Source: Aestuariivita sp049276915
GTDB lineage: Bacteria; Pseudomonadota; Alphaproteobacteria; Rhodobacterales; Rhodobacteraceae
Assembly: GCF_049276915.1 (NCBI RefSeq)
Contig: NZ_JBASXK010000170.1
Location: 1 to 64,000 of the forward strand
Length of the DNA stretch: 64,000 bases
Direction of reading: 5' to 3'
Shown piece by piece: positions 26,179 to 33,897 of this stretch. The notes beneath the pieces are model-generated. The model was not told the DNA's origin. It saw nothing but the letters and a program-made list of their open reading frames with translations, and did no database searches. Position 1 is the first letter of the stretch. Each line of letters starts with the position of its first letter. The position numbers were made by a program, and so were the translations under genes.

Positions 26179-27033
26179 GTGTCGGTCATCGGCTTCATCG
26201 GGTCGGTATTTTCACCTTGGTACCGGTGGTCGGGGCGAAAGGTCCCGCAGAACCATGTCTGCATCAACGTCGCCACCTATGGGCCCGGCGGTCGCTTTAC
26301 CATGACCGATCGCGGCACGCCCGCCCTGCGCCAGAGCAGCTCTGCACTTGAAGTCGGCCCATCGAAGATGCGCTGGGAAAACGACATGCTGATCATCGAC
26401 ATCGACGAGATCTCCTCACCGCCCCTGATCAGTCGCATCCGGGGTCAGATTCGGGTGATGCCCTCGGCGGTGACGGGCGTGGAACTGGCGCTGGATGCGC
26501 AACGCGCCCATATCTGGCGCCCCTTCGCCCCCGTGGCCAGGATCGAGGTCGAGATCGACAGACCCGGCTGGACCTGGTCGGGGCACGGGTATTTCGACGC
26601 CAACTTCGGCGCCCGCGCGCTGGAGGAGGATTTCAGCTATTGGACATGGGGACGCTTTCCGACGCCGGAAGGTGCGACCTGTTTTTACGACGCCGAACGA
26701 CTGGATGGTTCGGAACTGGCGGCGGGCTTTGCATTCGACCGGGAGGGCAATGCCTCGGTGATCAAGTTGCCGCCAAAGGCGCGGATGAAACGCACCCTGT
26801 GGGCACTGTCGCGCGAGACCCGCGCGGACGCCGGCTATCAGCCGCATCAGGTCAAAGCCATGCTGGATGCGCCGTTCTATTCCCGCTCGGCGGTCAAGAC
26901 GCAACTGGACGGCGTTGAAACCGTGGGCGTGCATGAAGCGCTGGATCTGAGGCGTTTCCGAAGCCCGTTGCTCAAACCCATGCTGGCCGTGCGCGTACCG
27001 CGCCGCCGGAACTGGAGATTCAGGGACGGTTGA
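26179..27033 (+). CDS. crtC: hydroxyneurosporene synthase/carotenoid 1,2-hydratase CrtC
   Basis: Hydrates the psi end of neurosporene or spheroidene precursors. The core is unmistakable: FIGSVFSPWYRWSGRK, QNHVCINVATYGPGGRFTMTDRG, HIWRPFAPVARIEV and the C-terminal RFRSPLLKPMLAVRVPRR. The start is uncertain. GTG at 26179 gives a 284-aa protein that begins where R. sphaeroides CrtC does, 20 bp past the crtD stop but with no good ribosome-binding site. The same frame is open upstream and encodes a stretch at 26101-26178 with GYAWWYVDGISDDG, a motif found in longer CrtC proteins. Yet no ATG, GTG or TTG occurs in that frame between 25810 and 26179. The ATG at 25810 would force a 349-bp overlap with crtD. 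Confidence 0.88.
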   Translation: MSVIGFIGSVFSPWYRWSGRKVPQNHVCINVATYGPGGRFTMTDRGTPALRQSSSALEVGPSKMRWENDMLIIDIDEISSPPLISRIRGQIRVMPSAVTGVELALDAQRAHIWRPFAPVARIEVEIDRPGWTWSGHGYFDANFGARALEEDFSYWTWGRFPTPEGATCFYDAERLDGSELAAGFAFDREGNASVIKLPPKARMKRTLWALSRETRADAGYQPHQVKAMLDAPFYSRSAVKTQLDGVETVGVHEALDLRRFRSPLLKPMLAVRVPRRRNWRFRDG

Positions 27034-27064
27034 TGCGGCGCTCTGTGACAACTGCTGCGAGCCG

Positions 27065-27083
27065 TATTTTCAGCAAGAAGAAG
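27065..27083 (+). repeat. short intergenic repeat, type B copy 1
   Basis: TATTTTCAGCAAGAAGAAG. It matches the element at 48841-48859 in 18 of 19 positions. It lies downstream of crtC. Confidence 0.55.
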
Positions 27084-27096
27084 AGGCGGGTTGCCG

Positions 27097-27118
27097 CCTT
27101 GGCTTAACCTTGGCTTAA
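27097..27118 (+). repeat. 11-bp tandem duplication
   Basis: CCTTGGCTTAA is present twice in perfect tandem (27097-27107, 27108-27118), followed by a further CC. It is a small slippage-type repeat with no known role. Confidence 0.7.
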
Positions 27119-27274
27119 CCCTGATGGGTGCAGGCTTGGGTCACGGTACAGGCTGCCGAGCCGATGACCGTGCAAGGAGAAGCCCCGCGCCCGGAACGTG
27201 AAGCTTCCGGTTTGCGGGGTGGACCTTGCCTGCTTCTTCTTGCGAAAAAACGGCCGCCGGAGGCACCTTTGAAA

Positions 27275-27296
27275 AAGGAATGGCACCGCAGGTGCC
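27275..27296 (-). terminator. probable terminator after tspO
   Basis: On the minus strand, GGCACC-TGC-GGTGCC (27296-27282) is followed by ATTCCTTTTTC. A 6-bp GC-rich stem plus T-run 20 bp beyond the tspO stop fits an intrinsic terminator for crtI-crtB-tspO. Confidence 0.5.
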
Positions 27297-27316
27297 GCGA
27301 TCGTCCTGACGCGCGA

Positions 27317-27784
27317 TCAATGGGCGCGCGCCTCGTCGGGGTTGAGACGCCAGACCGCAGCATTGAGCGCCGAAGCAATCGTTACCCAGACAAGATAGGG
27401 GACGAACAACAGGCCCGCGATCAGATCGACCTGCCACAGCGCGATCAGCGTCAACAACACGCTGAGCCAGAGAACACCGATCACCGCCATCGCCAGCCGG
27501 ATTTTCTTCAGTCCGAAAAACACCGGCGTCCAGAGGCCATTGAACGCGATCTGCATCGCCCAGAAAGCCATGGCGACGCCATTGTCCGGCATCACGGCCA
27601 CACGGGCACCGGCAAGCGCCATGCACACATAGAGCACCATCCACGTGACCGGAAACACCCAGTCAGGCGGAGTCCAGCTGGGTTTTTTCAGGTCACGATA
27701 CCATGGTCCGGGGCTGAACAAGCCACCGGTCGCCCCCGCACCGACGCAGGCCGCAAAGAAAATACAGAAGATCAGCCAGAACAT
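27317..27784 (-). CDS. tspO: TspO/MBR family protein (CrtK)
   Basis: 155 aa five-helix membrane protein of the TspO/peripheral benzodiazepine receptor family. The Trp-rich signature is clear: GPWYRDLKKPSWTPPDWVFPVTW and WMVLYVCMALAG, then NGLWTPVFFGLKKIRLAM. In R. sphaeroides TspO negatively modulates photosynthesis gene expression, probably through tetrapyrrole handling, and is encoded in the carotenoid cluster as here. It is 5 bp downstream of crtB, so it belongs to the crtI-crtB-tspO operon. Confidence 0.95.
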   Translation of the reverse strand: MFWLIFCIFFAACVGAGATGGLFSPGPWYRDLKKPSWTPPDWVFPVTWMVLYVCMALAGARVAVMPDNGVAMAFWAMQIAFNGLWTPVFFGLKKIRLAMAVIGVLWLSVLLTLIALWQVDLIAGLLFVPYLVWVTIASALNAAVWRLNPDEARAH

Positions 27785-27789
27785 ATCTT

Positions 27790-28830
27790 CTAGCTTAACC
27801 CGGCGTTGCGTCCGATCAAGTTATTCCGCTCGGCACGCCGCCTTTGTTCCAGAAGATTGAGCACTTCGACCAGCGCATCCGAGCGCGCCGGGGAGCGTAC
27901 CTGGTTCGAGGCGGCCGCATCCACAAGGAACGCGACTTCGGGCAAAGGGGCCGCATAGATCACCGCCGACCTGGGCATGACCATGCTTATGGCGGTGCGC
28001 AGCAGGGATTGACCCAGCCAGCCGATTTTCTGGGCTTTCGTCGTGCGTGCACGGGCGCTGAAGCTGTCATAGTTCATCGCGGCGAGATTGCCTCCGATCC
28101 CGGCATAGATGAACCGGGCCGCATAAATCCCCGGGCGCGAGGCGAGCGGCAAGGCACCGATCCCGCTTTCCGAGCGATAGTAGAGGCGGTTGGCCTCCAT
28201 CACCAGGCGTTTGGCCATGGCGCGAATCTCTTTGGTGGGCTTGGGATTGGCGAGGAATTCCTCGGCGGTCAGCCCGGCCTCTTCCAACCAGTCCAGCGGC
28301 AGGTAGAGCCGCCCTTCCAGGGCGTCTTCACCGATGTCGCGCGCAATGTTGGTGAGTTGCATCGCCACGCCCAGATCGCAGGCGCGCGACAGCGCCTGCG
28401 GGTCGCGCACGCGCATCAGCACCGCCATCATCACGCCGACGGCCGAGGCAACCCGCGCGCTATAGGCATTGAGCTCGGACAAGGTCTGGTACCGTCGCCA
28501 GTCCGCATCCCAGGCCAGCCCTTCAAGCAGGGCATCGGGCAGCGCGCGCGGCATCTCAAATTCTTCGACCACCGCCGTGAAGGCGCGGTCCGCGGCCGCG
28601 TCGCGTGGACGGCCCGCATAGACCAGGTCAAGCCGCTCGCGCAGGCTGAGAACCGCATCCGCCTTTGCGTCCTGCAGATCGACCGCATCATCCGCCAACC
28701 GACAGAAGGCATAAAGCGCCATCGCCGGATCTCGCACCGATGCCGGAAGCAGTTTTGACGCTGCATAAAAGGACAGCGATCCATGACGGATCGCCTCGCG
28801 ACAGGCGTCCATATCCTTGGGATCAATCAT
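27790..28830 (-). CDS. crtB: phytoene synthase
   Basis: 346 aa enzyme joining two GGPP to phytoene. The two Asp-rich signatures are ADDAVDLQDAKADA and the later NIARDIGEDALEGRLYLP; SFYAASKLLPASVRD is the conserved N-terminal block. The start ATG at 28830 overlaps the crtI stop by 4 bp, so expression is coupled to the desaturase. The C-terminal 50 residues after AAPLPEVAFLVDAAAS are less conserved. Confidence 0.96.
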   Translation of the reverse strand: MIDPKDMDACREAIRHGSLSFYAASKLLPASVRDPAMALYAFCRLADDAVDLQDAKADAVLSLRERLDLVYAGRPRDAAADRAFTAVVEEFEMPRALPDALLEGLAWDADWRRYQTLSELNAYSARVASAVGVMMAVLMRVRDPQALSRACDLGVAMQLTNIARDIGEDALEGRLYLPLDWLEEAGLTAEEFLANPKPTKEIRAMAKRLVMEANRLYYRSESGIGALPLASRPGIYAARFIYAGIGGNLAAMNYDSFSARARTTKAQKIGWLGQSLLRTAISMVMPRSAVIYAAPLPEVAFLVDAAASNQVRSPARSDALVEVLNLLEQRRRAERNNLIGRNAGLS

Positions 28831-30398
28831 GCGCTCACCTTTGCTTTGGCTGGATCGGGGACCAGTTGCGCCAGCACCTCGGCGCTGGAGACGACACCGG
28901 GCAAGCCTGCACCGGGATGCGTGCCGGCACCCACCAGATAGAGTCCCTTGAGTTCTTCGCTCACGTTATGCGGGCGGAACCATGCGCTTTGCAGAATGCG
29001 CGGTTCGATCGAAAACCCGGCCCCATGCGGGCTGAGATAGCGATCGCGGAAGGTTTCCGGCGTGAACACCAGCGAGCTTGAGAGGTGATCGCCCAGACCG
29101 GGGAGCATCTGTTCTTCCAGCACCTTCTGGACGTTGGCGCGGTAGCTTTCTGCGCATTCAGTCCAATCCACGGGATCGTCATGGCCGATATGGGGCACCG
29201 GGCTGAGCGCATAGAACGTGTCATCCCCCTCGGGGGCGACAGACGGGTCGGTCACGCTGGGGCGGTGCACATAGAGGCTCATGTCATCCGACAGCTTGCC
29301 GTGGATGAAAATGTCATTGATCAGGCCCTTGTAGCGCGGGCCGTTCAGGATGGTGTGGTGACCCACGTCGGACCACATGTCGCGCGTGCCCCTGGTGCCG
29401 AAATACCAGACGAACAGCCCCATGGACCAGCGCTTGCGCTTGAGAGTGTCGAGGGTCCAGCGCCATTTGGTGCGCTTGCGCAGCAGGCGGTCATAGGTGT
29501 GGCCCGCATCGGCATTCGACACGACGATATCCGCGGCGATCTCTTCGCCCGACAGCAATCGCACGCCGGTGGCGCGGTTGTTCTTCGTGATGATCTCGTC
29601 GACTTCGGTCTCAAGACGCACGGTGCCACCCTGATCCTCGATCACATTGGCCATTGCCTGCGCCATCGCGGCAACGCCGCCCATGGCGTAATGCACCCCG
29701 AATTCCTTTTCGAGATGACTGACCAAAGCGTACATCGACGTCACGCGGAACGGATCGCCCCCGATGAACAGCGGGTGGAAACTCAGCGCCATGCGCAGCC
29801 GCTCGTCTTTGACGCGTCGCGCCGCATGGGCATAGACCGAGCGGTCCGCGCGCAGCCGGGCGAAGGTGGGCAGAACCTTGATCAGCTCCCACAGTTCATG
29901 CATGGAGCGGCGGCCCAGATCCTCGAAGCCGAACCAATAGCGTGTCTCGGCGTCTTTCAGGAACTTGTCATAGCCCGCGACATCTCCGGGGCTGAGCCGG
30001 CCAACTTCTGCGCGCATCCGGTCGGTGTCGCCGGTGGCAGTAAAGGTCGAGCCATCCGGCCAGCGAATCTCGTAAAAGGGATCCATCGGGCGCAGATCGA
30101 CATCCGCGTCGAAATTGCGCCCACAGGCGGCCCAGAGCTCTTTGAAGACCTGCGGCACGGTGACGATCGTCGGACCAAGATCAAAACGATGGCCGTCCTG
30201 CGTGATCGAAGAGCCACGCCCGCCGGGCGCATCCAGCTTGTCGATCACGGTCACGCGATAGCCTTTGGCACCCAAACGCATCGCGCCCGCCAGCCCGCCA
30301 AGACCGGCACCGATCACCAGCGCATGCGGTGTGTCATCCCGTCTCTTCAGAGAAGACACCACCGGGGTGCCTGGTCTGATCGTGTCAACGCGTGTCAT
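28827..30398 (-). CDS. crtI: phytoene desaturase
   Basis: 523 aa FAD-dependent desaturase producing neurosporene and/or lycopene. N-terminal FAD fold ALVIGAGLGGLAGAMRLGAKG; C-terminal motif YLVGAGTHPGAGLPGVVSSAEV. The start at 30398 (MTRVDTIRPG) is chosen over one 5 codons upstream because it fits family length. It is first in a leftward operon with crtB and tspO and is divergent from crtA. The product range (three- versus four-step) cannot be read from sequence here; the crtACDF set argues for neurosporene and spheroidene. Confidence 0.96.
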   Translation of the reverse strand: MTRVDTIRPGTPVVSSLKRRDDTPHALVIGAGLGGLAGAMRLGAKGYRVTVIDKLDAPGGRGSSITQDGHRFDLGPTIVTVPQVFKELWAACGRNFDADVDLRPMDPFYEIRWPDGSTFTATGDTDRMRAEVGRLSPGDVAGYDKFLKDAETRYWFGFEDLGRRSMHELWELIKVLPTFARLRADRSVYAHAARRVKDERLRMALSFHPLFIGGDPFRVTSMYALVSHLEKEFGVHYAMGGVAAMAQAMANVIEDQGGTVRLETEVDEIITKNNRATGVRLLSGEEIAADIVVSNADAGHTYDRLLRKRTKWRWTLDTLKRKRWSMGLFVWYFGTRGTRDMWSDVGHHTILNGPRYKGLINDIFIHGKLSDDMSLYVHRPSVTDPSVAPEGDDTFYALSPVPHIGHDDPVDWTECAESYRANVQKVLEEQMLPGLGDHLSSSLVFTPETFRDRYLSPHGAGFSIEPRILQSAWFRPHNVSEELKGLYLVGAGTHPGAGLPGVVSSAEVLAQLVPDPAKAKVSA

Positions 30399-30415
30399 GC
30401 ATCGTCCAAACAATA

Positions 30416-30487
30416 TGTCTACTATGATTTACAATGGGGCTATTCCCGCTTTCCTTGCAAGAGAAAATGTGTAAACTTTGATTGACA
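30416..30487. promoter_or_regulatory. crtI/crtA divergent control region, two PpsR/CrtJ sites
   Basis: Perfect TGT-N12-ACA boxes TGTCTACTATGATTTACA (30416-30433) and TGTAAACTTTGATTGACA (30470-30487), separated by 36 bp. One box is next to each divergent start (crtI at 30398, crtA at 30515). The second box ends in TTGACA, which could be a -35 element, though a matching -10 before crtA would leave almost no leader. The wide spacing differs from the 8-bp bchC arrangement. Confidence 0.8.
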
Positions 30488-30514
30488 CACTGTGGAAGCC
30501 GTCAAGTTCTAGCC

Positions 30515-31225
30515 ATGCAAGCCGTTTCACTCAGCTTTTTTCGTTTTCGCACCCCCATTGCGCGTCTTTGGGCGCTGGGAATGATGGGGGCTGCCCGATT
30601 CGCCCTGCCCAAGGTCGAGGGTCTGGAGTTCTGGAAGCTGTGCGGGTCAGGCACCGGCGAAGGCTTTACACCTGTCCCGAACACGGCTGTTTATGCGATT
30701 CTGGCCACATGGCGTGATGAGGAGACTGCAAAACGGCAAGTGGCAGGCTCGGGCATCTGGAACGCGTATCGCGCCAAATCAGACGAGGACTGGACCGTGT
30801 TCCTGGCACCCAGTTCGGTGCGCGGACACTGGTCTGGCACCACACCTTTCGAGGCCACGACCGAGCAGAAACCGGGCCCACTTGCGGCACTTACGCGCGC
30901 CACAGTCAAACCGTCGGTTGCGGCGAAGTTCTGGAAACAGGTGCCAAGCATATCGGACGTCATCGGAGCCGACCCCAATGTGATCTTCAAGATCGGCATC
31001 GGAGAGGTGCCGCTGCTGCATCAGGTCACGTTCTCGATCTGGCCGGATGCGAAATCCATGGCTCTGTTTGCGCGCGCCAAGGGCGGGCCGCATCAATGCG
31101 CCATTGACGCGGTGCGCGAGGGTCATTGGTTTCGCGAAGAGCTGTATGCCCGGTTCACCGTGACCGGCGACATGGGAAGTTGGGGCGGAGCCAGCCCCCT
31201 GAAGAAACTGGAAGCAAAGACATGA
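30515..31225 (+). CDS. crtA: spheroidene monooxygenase CrtA
   Basis: 236 aa oxygenase adding the 2-keto group that turns spheroidene into spheroidenone, the dominant carotenoid of aerobic roseobacter phototrophs. The N-terminus SLSFFRFRTPIARLWALGMMGAAR and the block FKIGIGEVPLLHQVTFSIWPD are characteristic. The start at 30515 (MQAVSLSF) lies within 30 bp of a PpsR box; the upstream in-frame start at 30482 would overlap that box. The stop overlaps bchI (ATGA), so crtA-bchI-bchD-bchO are one unit. Confidence 0.94.
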   Translation: MQAVSLSFFRFRTPIARLWALGMMGAARFALPKVEGLEFWKLCGSGTGEGFTPVPNTAVYAILATWRDEETAKRQVAGSGIWNAYRAKSDEDWTVFLAPSSVRGHWSGTTPFEATTEQKPGPLAALTRATVKPSVAAKFWKQVPSISDVIGADPNVIFKIGIGEVPLLHQVTFSIWPDAKSMALFARAKGGPHQCAIDAVREGHWFREELYARFTVTGDMGSWGGASPLKKLEAKT

Positions 31226-32226
31226 CACATCCTTTCCCCTTCTCGGCCATCGTGGGCCAGAACGCCATGAAACAGGCGATGATCCTGACGGCCATCGACC
31301 CGGGCATCGGCGGCGTTCTGGTCTTCGGCGACCGCGGAACCGGCAAGTCAACGGCGGTGCGCGCGCTGGCCGCTCTGTTGCCGCCGATACAGCAGGTCGA
31401 CGGCTGTCCGGTGAATTCGGCCCGCGTCGAAGACTGCCCGGACTGGGCCGAGGTTCTCAGGACCGACATCGTCGAAAAGCCCACGCCCGTGGTCGACCTG
31501 CCGCTGGGAGCCACCGAAGATCGGGTGGTTGGCGCGCTGGATATCGAACGCGCCCTGACACGGGGCGAAAAGGCGTTCGAGCCGGGTCTGCTGGCGCGGG
31601 CCAATCGCGGTTATCTTTACATTGATGAGGTCAATCTGCTGGAGGATCACATCGTCGACCTTCTGCTGGACGTGGCGCAATCAGGGGAAAACGTTGTCGA
31701 ACGCGAAGGGCTGTCGATCCGCCATCCGGCGAAATTCGTCCTGGTCGGCTCGGGCAACCCCGAGGAAGGCGAGCTGCGCCCGCAGCTTCTGGATCGCTTT
31801 GGCCTCTCTGTCGAAGTGGCCTCGCCCACGGATATCAATGATCGGGTCGAAGTCATCCGGCGCCGGGATTCATTCGATGCCGATCGCATGACATTCATGA
31901 TGAAATGGCAGGGCGAAGAAGAGCGAATCCGCGAACGTATCCTTGCCGCACGCGCTCTGGTCAAAGATGTCAAAGCCTCGGACAAGATCCTGCGCGACTG
32001 CGCCGAGCTGTGCATTGCGCTGGGGTCGGACGGGCTGCGCGGTGAACTGACGCTGCTGCGGACCGCGCGCGCGCTTGCGGCCTATCGTGGGCATGGCCGT
32101 GTCACCCGCAGACATCTGCGCGATGTAGCCCCCCTTGCCCTGTCGCACCGGCTGCGCCGCGATCCTCTGGATGAGGCCGGATCCGGTGCCCGCGTCTCGC
32201 GCGTTGTTGCCAGCGTGCTGGGGTGA
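31222..32226 (+). CDS. bchI: magnesium chelatase ATPase subunit I
   Basis: 334 aa AAA+ motor of Mg-chelatase, inserting Mg2+ into protoporphyrin IX with BchD and BchH. Walker A GDRGTGKS is at about residues 40-47 and Walker B YIDEVNLLEDH at about 133-143; the C-terminal helical lid follows. The start MTHPFPFSAIVGQ at 31222 overlaps the crtA stop by 4 bp. BchH, the porphyrin-binding subunit, is not encoded in this window. Confidence 0.97.
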   Translation: MTHPFPFSAIVGQNAMKQAMILTAIDPGIGGVLVFGDRGTGKSTAVRALAALLPPIQQVDGCPVNSARVEDCPDWAEVLRTDIVEKPTPVVDLPLGATEDRVVGALDIERALTRGEKAFEPGLLARANRGYLYIDEVNLLEDHIVDLLLDVAQSGENVVEREGLSIRHPAKFVLVGSGNPEEGELRPQLLDRFGLSVEVASPTDINDRVEVIRRRDSFDADRMTFMMKWQGEEERIRERILAARALVKDVKASDKILRDCAELCIALGSDGLRGELTLLRTARALAAYRGHGRVTRRHLRDVAPLALSHRLRRDPLDEAGSGARVSRVVASVLG

Positions 32227-33893
32227 GCGAGGCCTCTGACATCTGGTCGCGGGCGAAAACCGCGCTGGCCTGTCTTGCGATGGATCCCGCCGGTCTGGGC
32301 GGTATGGTCATTCGTGCACGCCCGGGTCCGGCGCGAGATGCGCTGGTGGCTGCACTGGCCCAGATGCCGCTGCCCGTGCGGCGCATCCATCCCACGATCA
32401 GCGATGATCAGCTTTTTGGCGGCGTGGATATCGCCGCGACCCTTGCGGCCGGCACAGTGGTGCGCAGCCGGGGCCTTCTGGCTGAACCGCAGGTAATCGT
32501 GCTGACAATGGCCGAGCGCGCCGAAACCGGTCTGGCCGCGCGGCTGGCCCAGCATATGGATACGCAGGACGGCTCGTGTCTGATCTGTCTGGACGAGGGC
32601 GCGGAACAGGATGAACACGTCGCCCCGGCGCTTCCCGAGCGCCTGGCGTTCCACGTTGATCTTGGTGACATCCCCCTGCGCGACATCACGCCGATCTTGC
32701 TGCCCCCCGTGCCTGACGACACCCATGTCAGCGTCCCGGATGAAGCCTTGACCGCTCTGACCGTGCTGGCCGCGCGCTTTGGTATCGACAGCCTGCGCGC
32801 GCCTGTTCTGGCGCTGCGCTGTGCCCGTGCCCATGCTTTGCTGAACGGTCGGGACACGGTTGGCGGCGATGACATCACGGCCGCTGCTGCTCTGGTCTAT
32901 CCAAACCGGGCGACGCTTTTGCCTCAGGACCGGGAAGACGACCCCGCCGAGCCGGATATGCCCGAGCCACCACCCGACGAAAGCCAGGGCGCGGATGAGA
33001 CCGATCAATCCGACAGCCTGCCCTCGGGCGAGATGCTGATCGACGCGGTCGCGGCCCTGTTGCCGGCGGGTCTGCTGGATCAGATAAAGGCCAGGGCGGG
33101 CAACCGCAGCGCCAAAGGGTCCGGGGCCGGTGAAAAGCGCAAAGGCAACCGCCGTGGCCGCCCCCTGCCATCGCGGCCCGGTCGTCTGGATGGGCGCACC
33201 CGTATCGATCTGGTCGCCACGTTGCGCGCCGCGGCCCCCTGGCAACCGATCCGCCGCAAGGCACAACCGGATGCGCCCGGCCTTTTGATCCGGGCAAGCG
33301 ATCTGCGCATGCGCCGCTTCGAAGAGAAATCCGACCGCCTGCTGATCTTTGCCGTAGATGCCTCGGGCAGTTCGGCCATCAGCCGCCTGAACGAAGCGAA
33401 AGGCGCGGTCGAAATCCTGCTGGCCGAGGCCTATTCGCGGCGTGATCATGTGGCGCTTGTGGCCTTCCGTGGCACCGGGGCGGAACTGTTGCTGCCGCCC
33501 ACACGCAGCCTTGTGCAGACCAAACGCCGTCTGGCGGCATTGCCGGGCGGTGGCGGCACTCCGCTGGCCGCGGGCCTCAGGCAGGCGGCGGAACTGGCCG
33601 TGCTCAGCCGGGCCAAGGGTCTGACGCCCACTGTTGTCGTGATGACGGATGGGCGTGCCAATATCGCGCTGGATGGCAGCGCTGACCGCCCGCGCGCCGC
33701 CGCCGACAGCGAGGCGCTGGCCATATCCCTGCGCGCGCAGAACATTCAGGGGCTGATGATTGATACATCAAACCGCCCGCAGCCTGCTTTGCAGGGATTG
33801 GCCGCCTTGCTGGATGCGCCCTATCTGCCCTTGCCACGTGCCGATGCCCAGCGTGTCAGCCAGGCTGTGTCCGGCGCCTTGGGAACGGGATGA
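32223..33893 (+). CDS. bchD: magnesium chelatase subunit D
   Basis: 556 aa. A degenerate AAA+ domain (about residues 1-235) lacks a good P-loop, followed by an acidic and proline-rich linker (EDDPAEPDMPEPPPDESQGAD) and a C-terminal von Willebrand A domain with the MIDAS motif VDASGSSA near residue 378 and GGGGTPLAAG. It is the platform for the BchI hexamer. The start is GTG at 32223, overlapping the bchI stop (GTGA). Confidence 0.95.
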   Translation: MSEASDIWSRAKTALACLAMDPAGLGGMVIRARPGPARDALVAALAQMPLPVRRIHPTISDDQLFGGVDIAATLAAGTVVRSRGLLAEPQVIVLTMAERAETGLAARLAQHMDTQDGSCLICLDEGAEQDEHVAPALPERLAFHVDLGDIPLRDITPILLPPVPDDTHVSVPDEALTALTVLAARFGIDSLRAPVLALRCARAHALLNGRDTVGGDDITAAAALVYPNRATLLPQDREDDPAEPDMPEPPPDESQGADETDQSDSLPSGEMLIDAVAALLPAGLLDQIKARAGNRSAKGSGAGEKRKGNRRGRPLPSRPGRLDGRTRIDLVATLRAAAPWQPIRRKAQPDAPGLLIRASDLRMRRFEEKSDRLLIFAVDASGSSAISRLNEAKGAVEILLAEAYSRRDHVALVAFRGTGAELLLPPTRSLVQTKRRLAALPGGGGTPLAAGLRQAAELAVLSRAKGLTPTVVVMTDGRANIALDGSADRPRAAADSEALAISLRAQNIQGLMIDTSNRPQPALQGLAALLDAPYLPLPRADAQRVSQAVSGALGTG

Positions 33894-33897
33894 GCGC

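Larger units (their letters stand above)
27034..27316. other. crtC-tspO tail-to-tail spacer with short repeats
   Basis: No gene is seen in these 283 bp between convergent crtC and tspO. The spacer holds a type B intergenic repeat (27065-27083), an 11-bp tandem duplication (27097-27118) and a hairpin with a T-rich tail for the leftward tspO transcript (27275-27296). Short in-frame stretches here have no recognisable homology. Confidence 0.6.

Noticed and set aside
25810..27033. Long crtC reading frame starting inside crtD
   Set aside because: The first 90 or so residues are an out-of-frame reading of conserved CrtD sequence and show no CrtC similarity; only the last part before 26179 looks homologous. 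Kept as a finding, not as the gene.
29085..30485. 466-codon rightward open frame opposite crtI
   Set aside because: Antisense of crtI, runs through the PpsR boxes; no domain.
32082..33449. 455-codon leftward open frame opposite bchD
   Set aside because: Antisense of a confirmed gene; low-complexity Gln/Arg composition.
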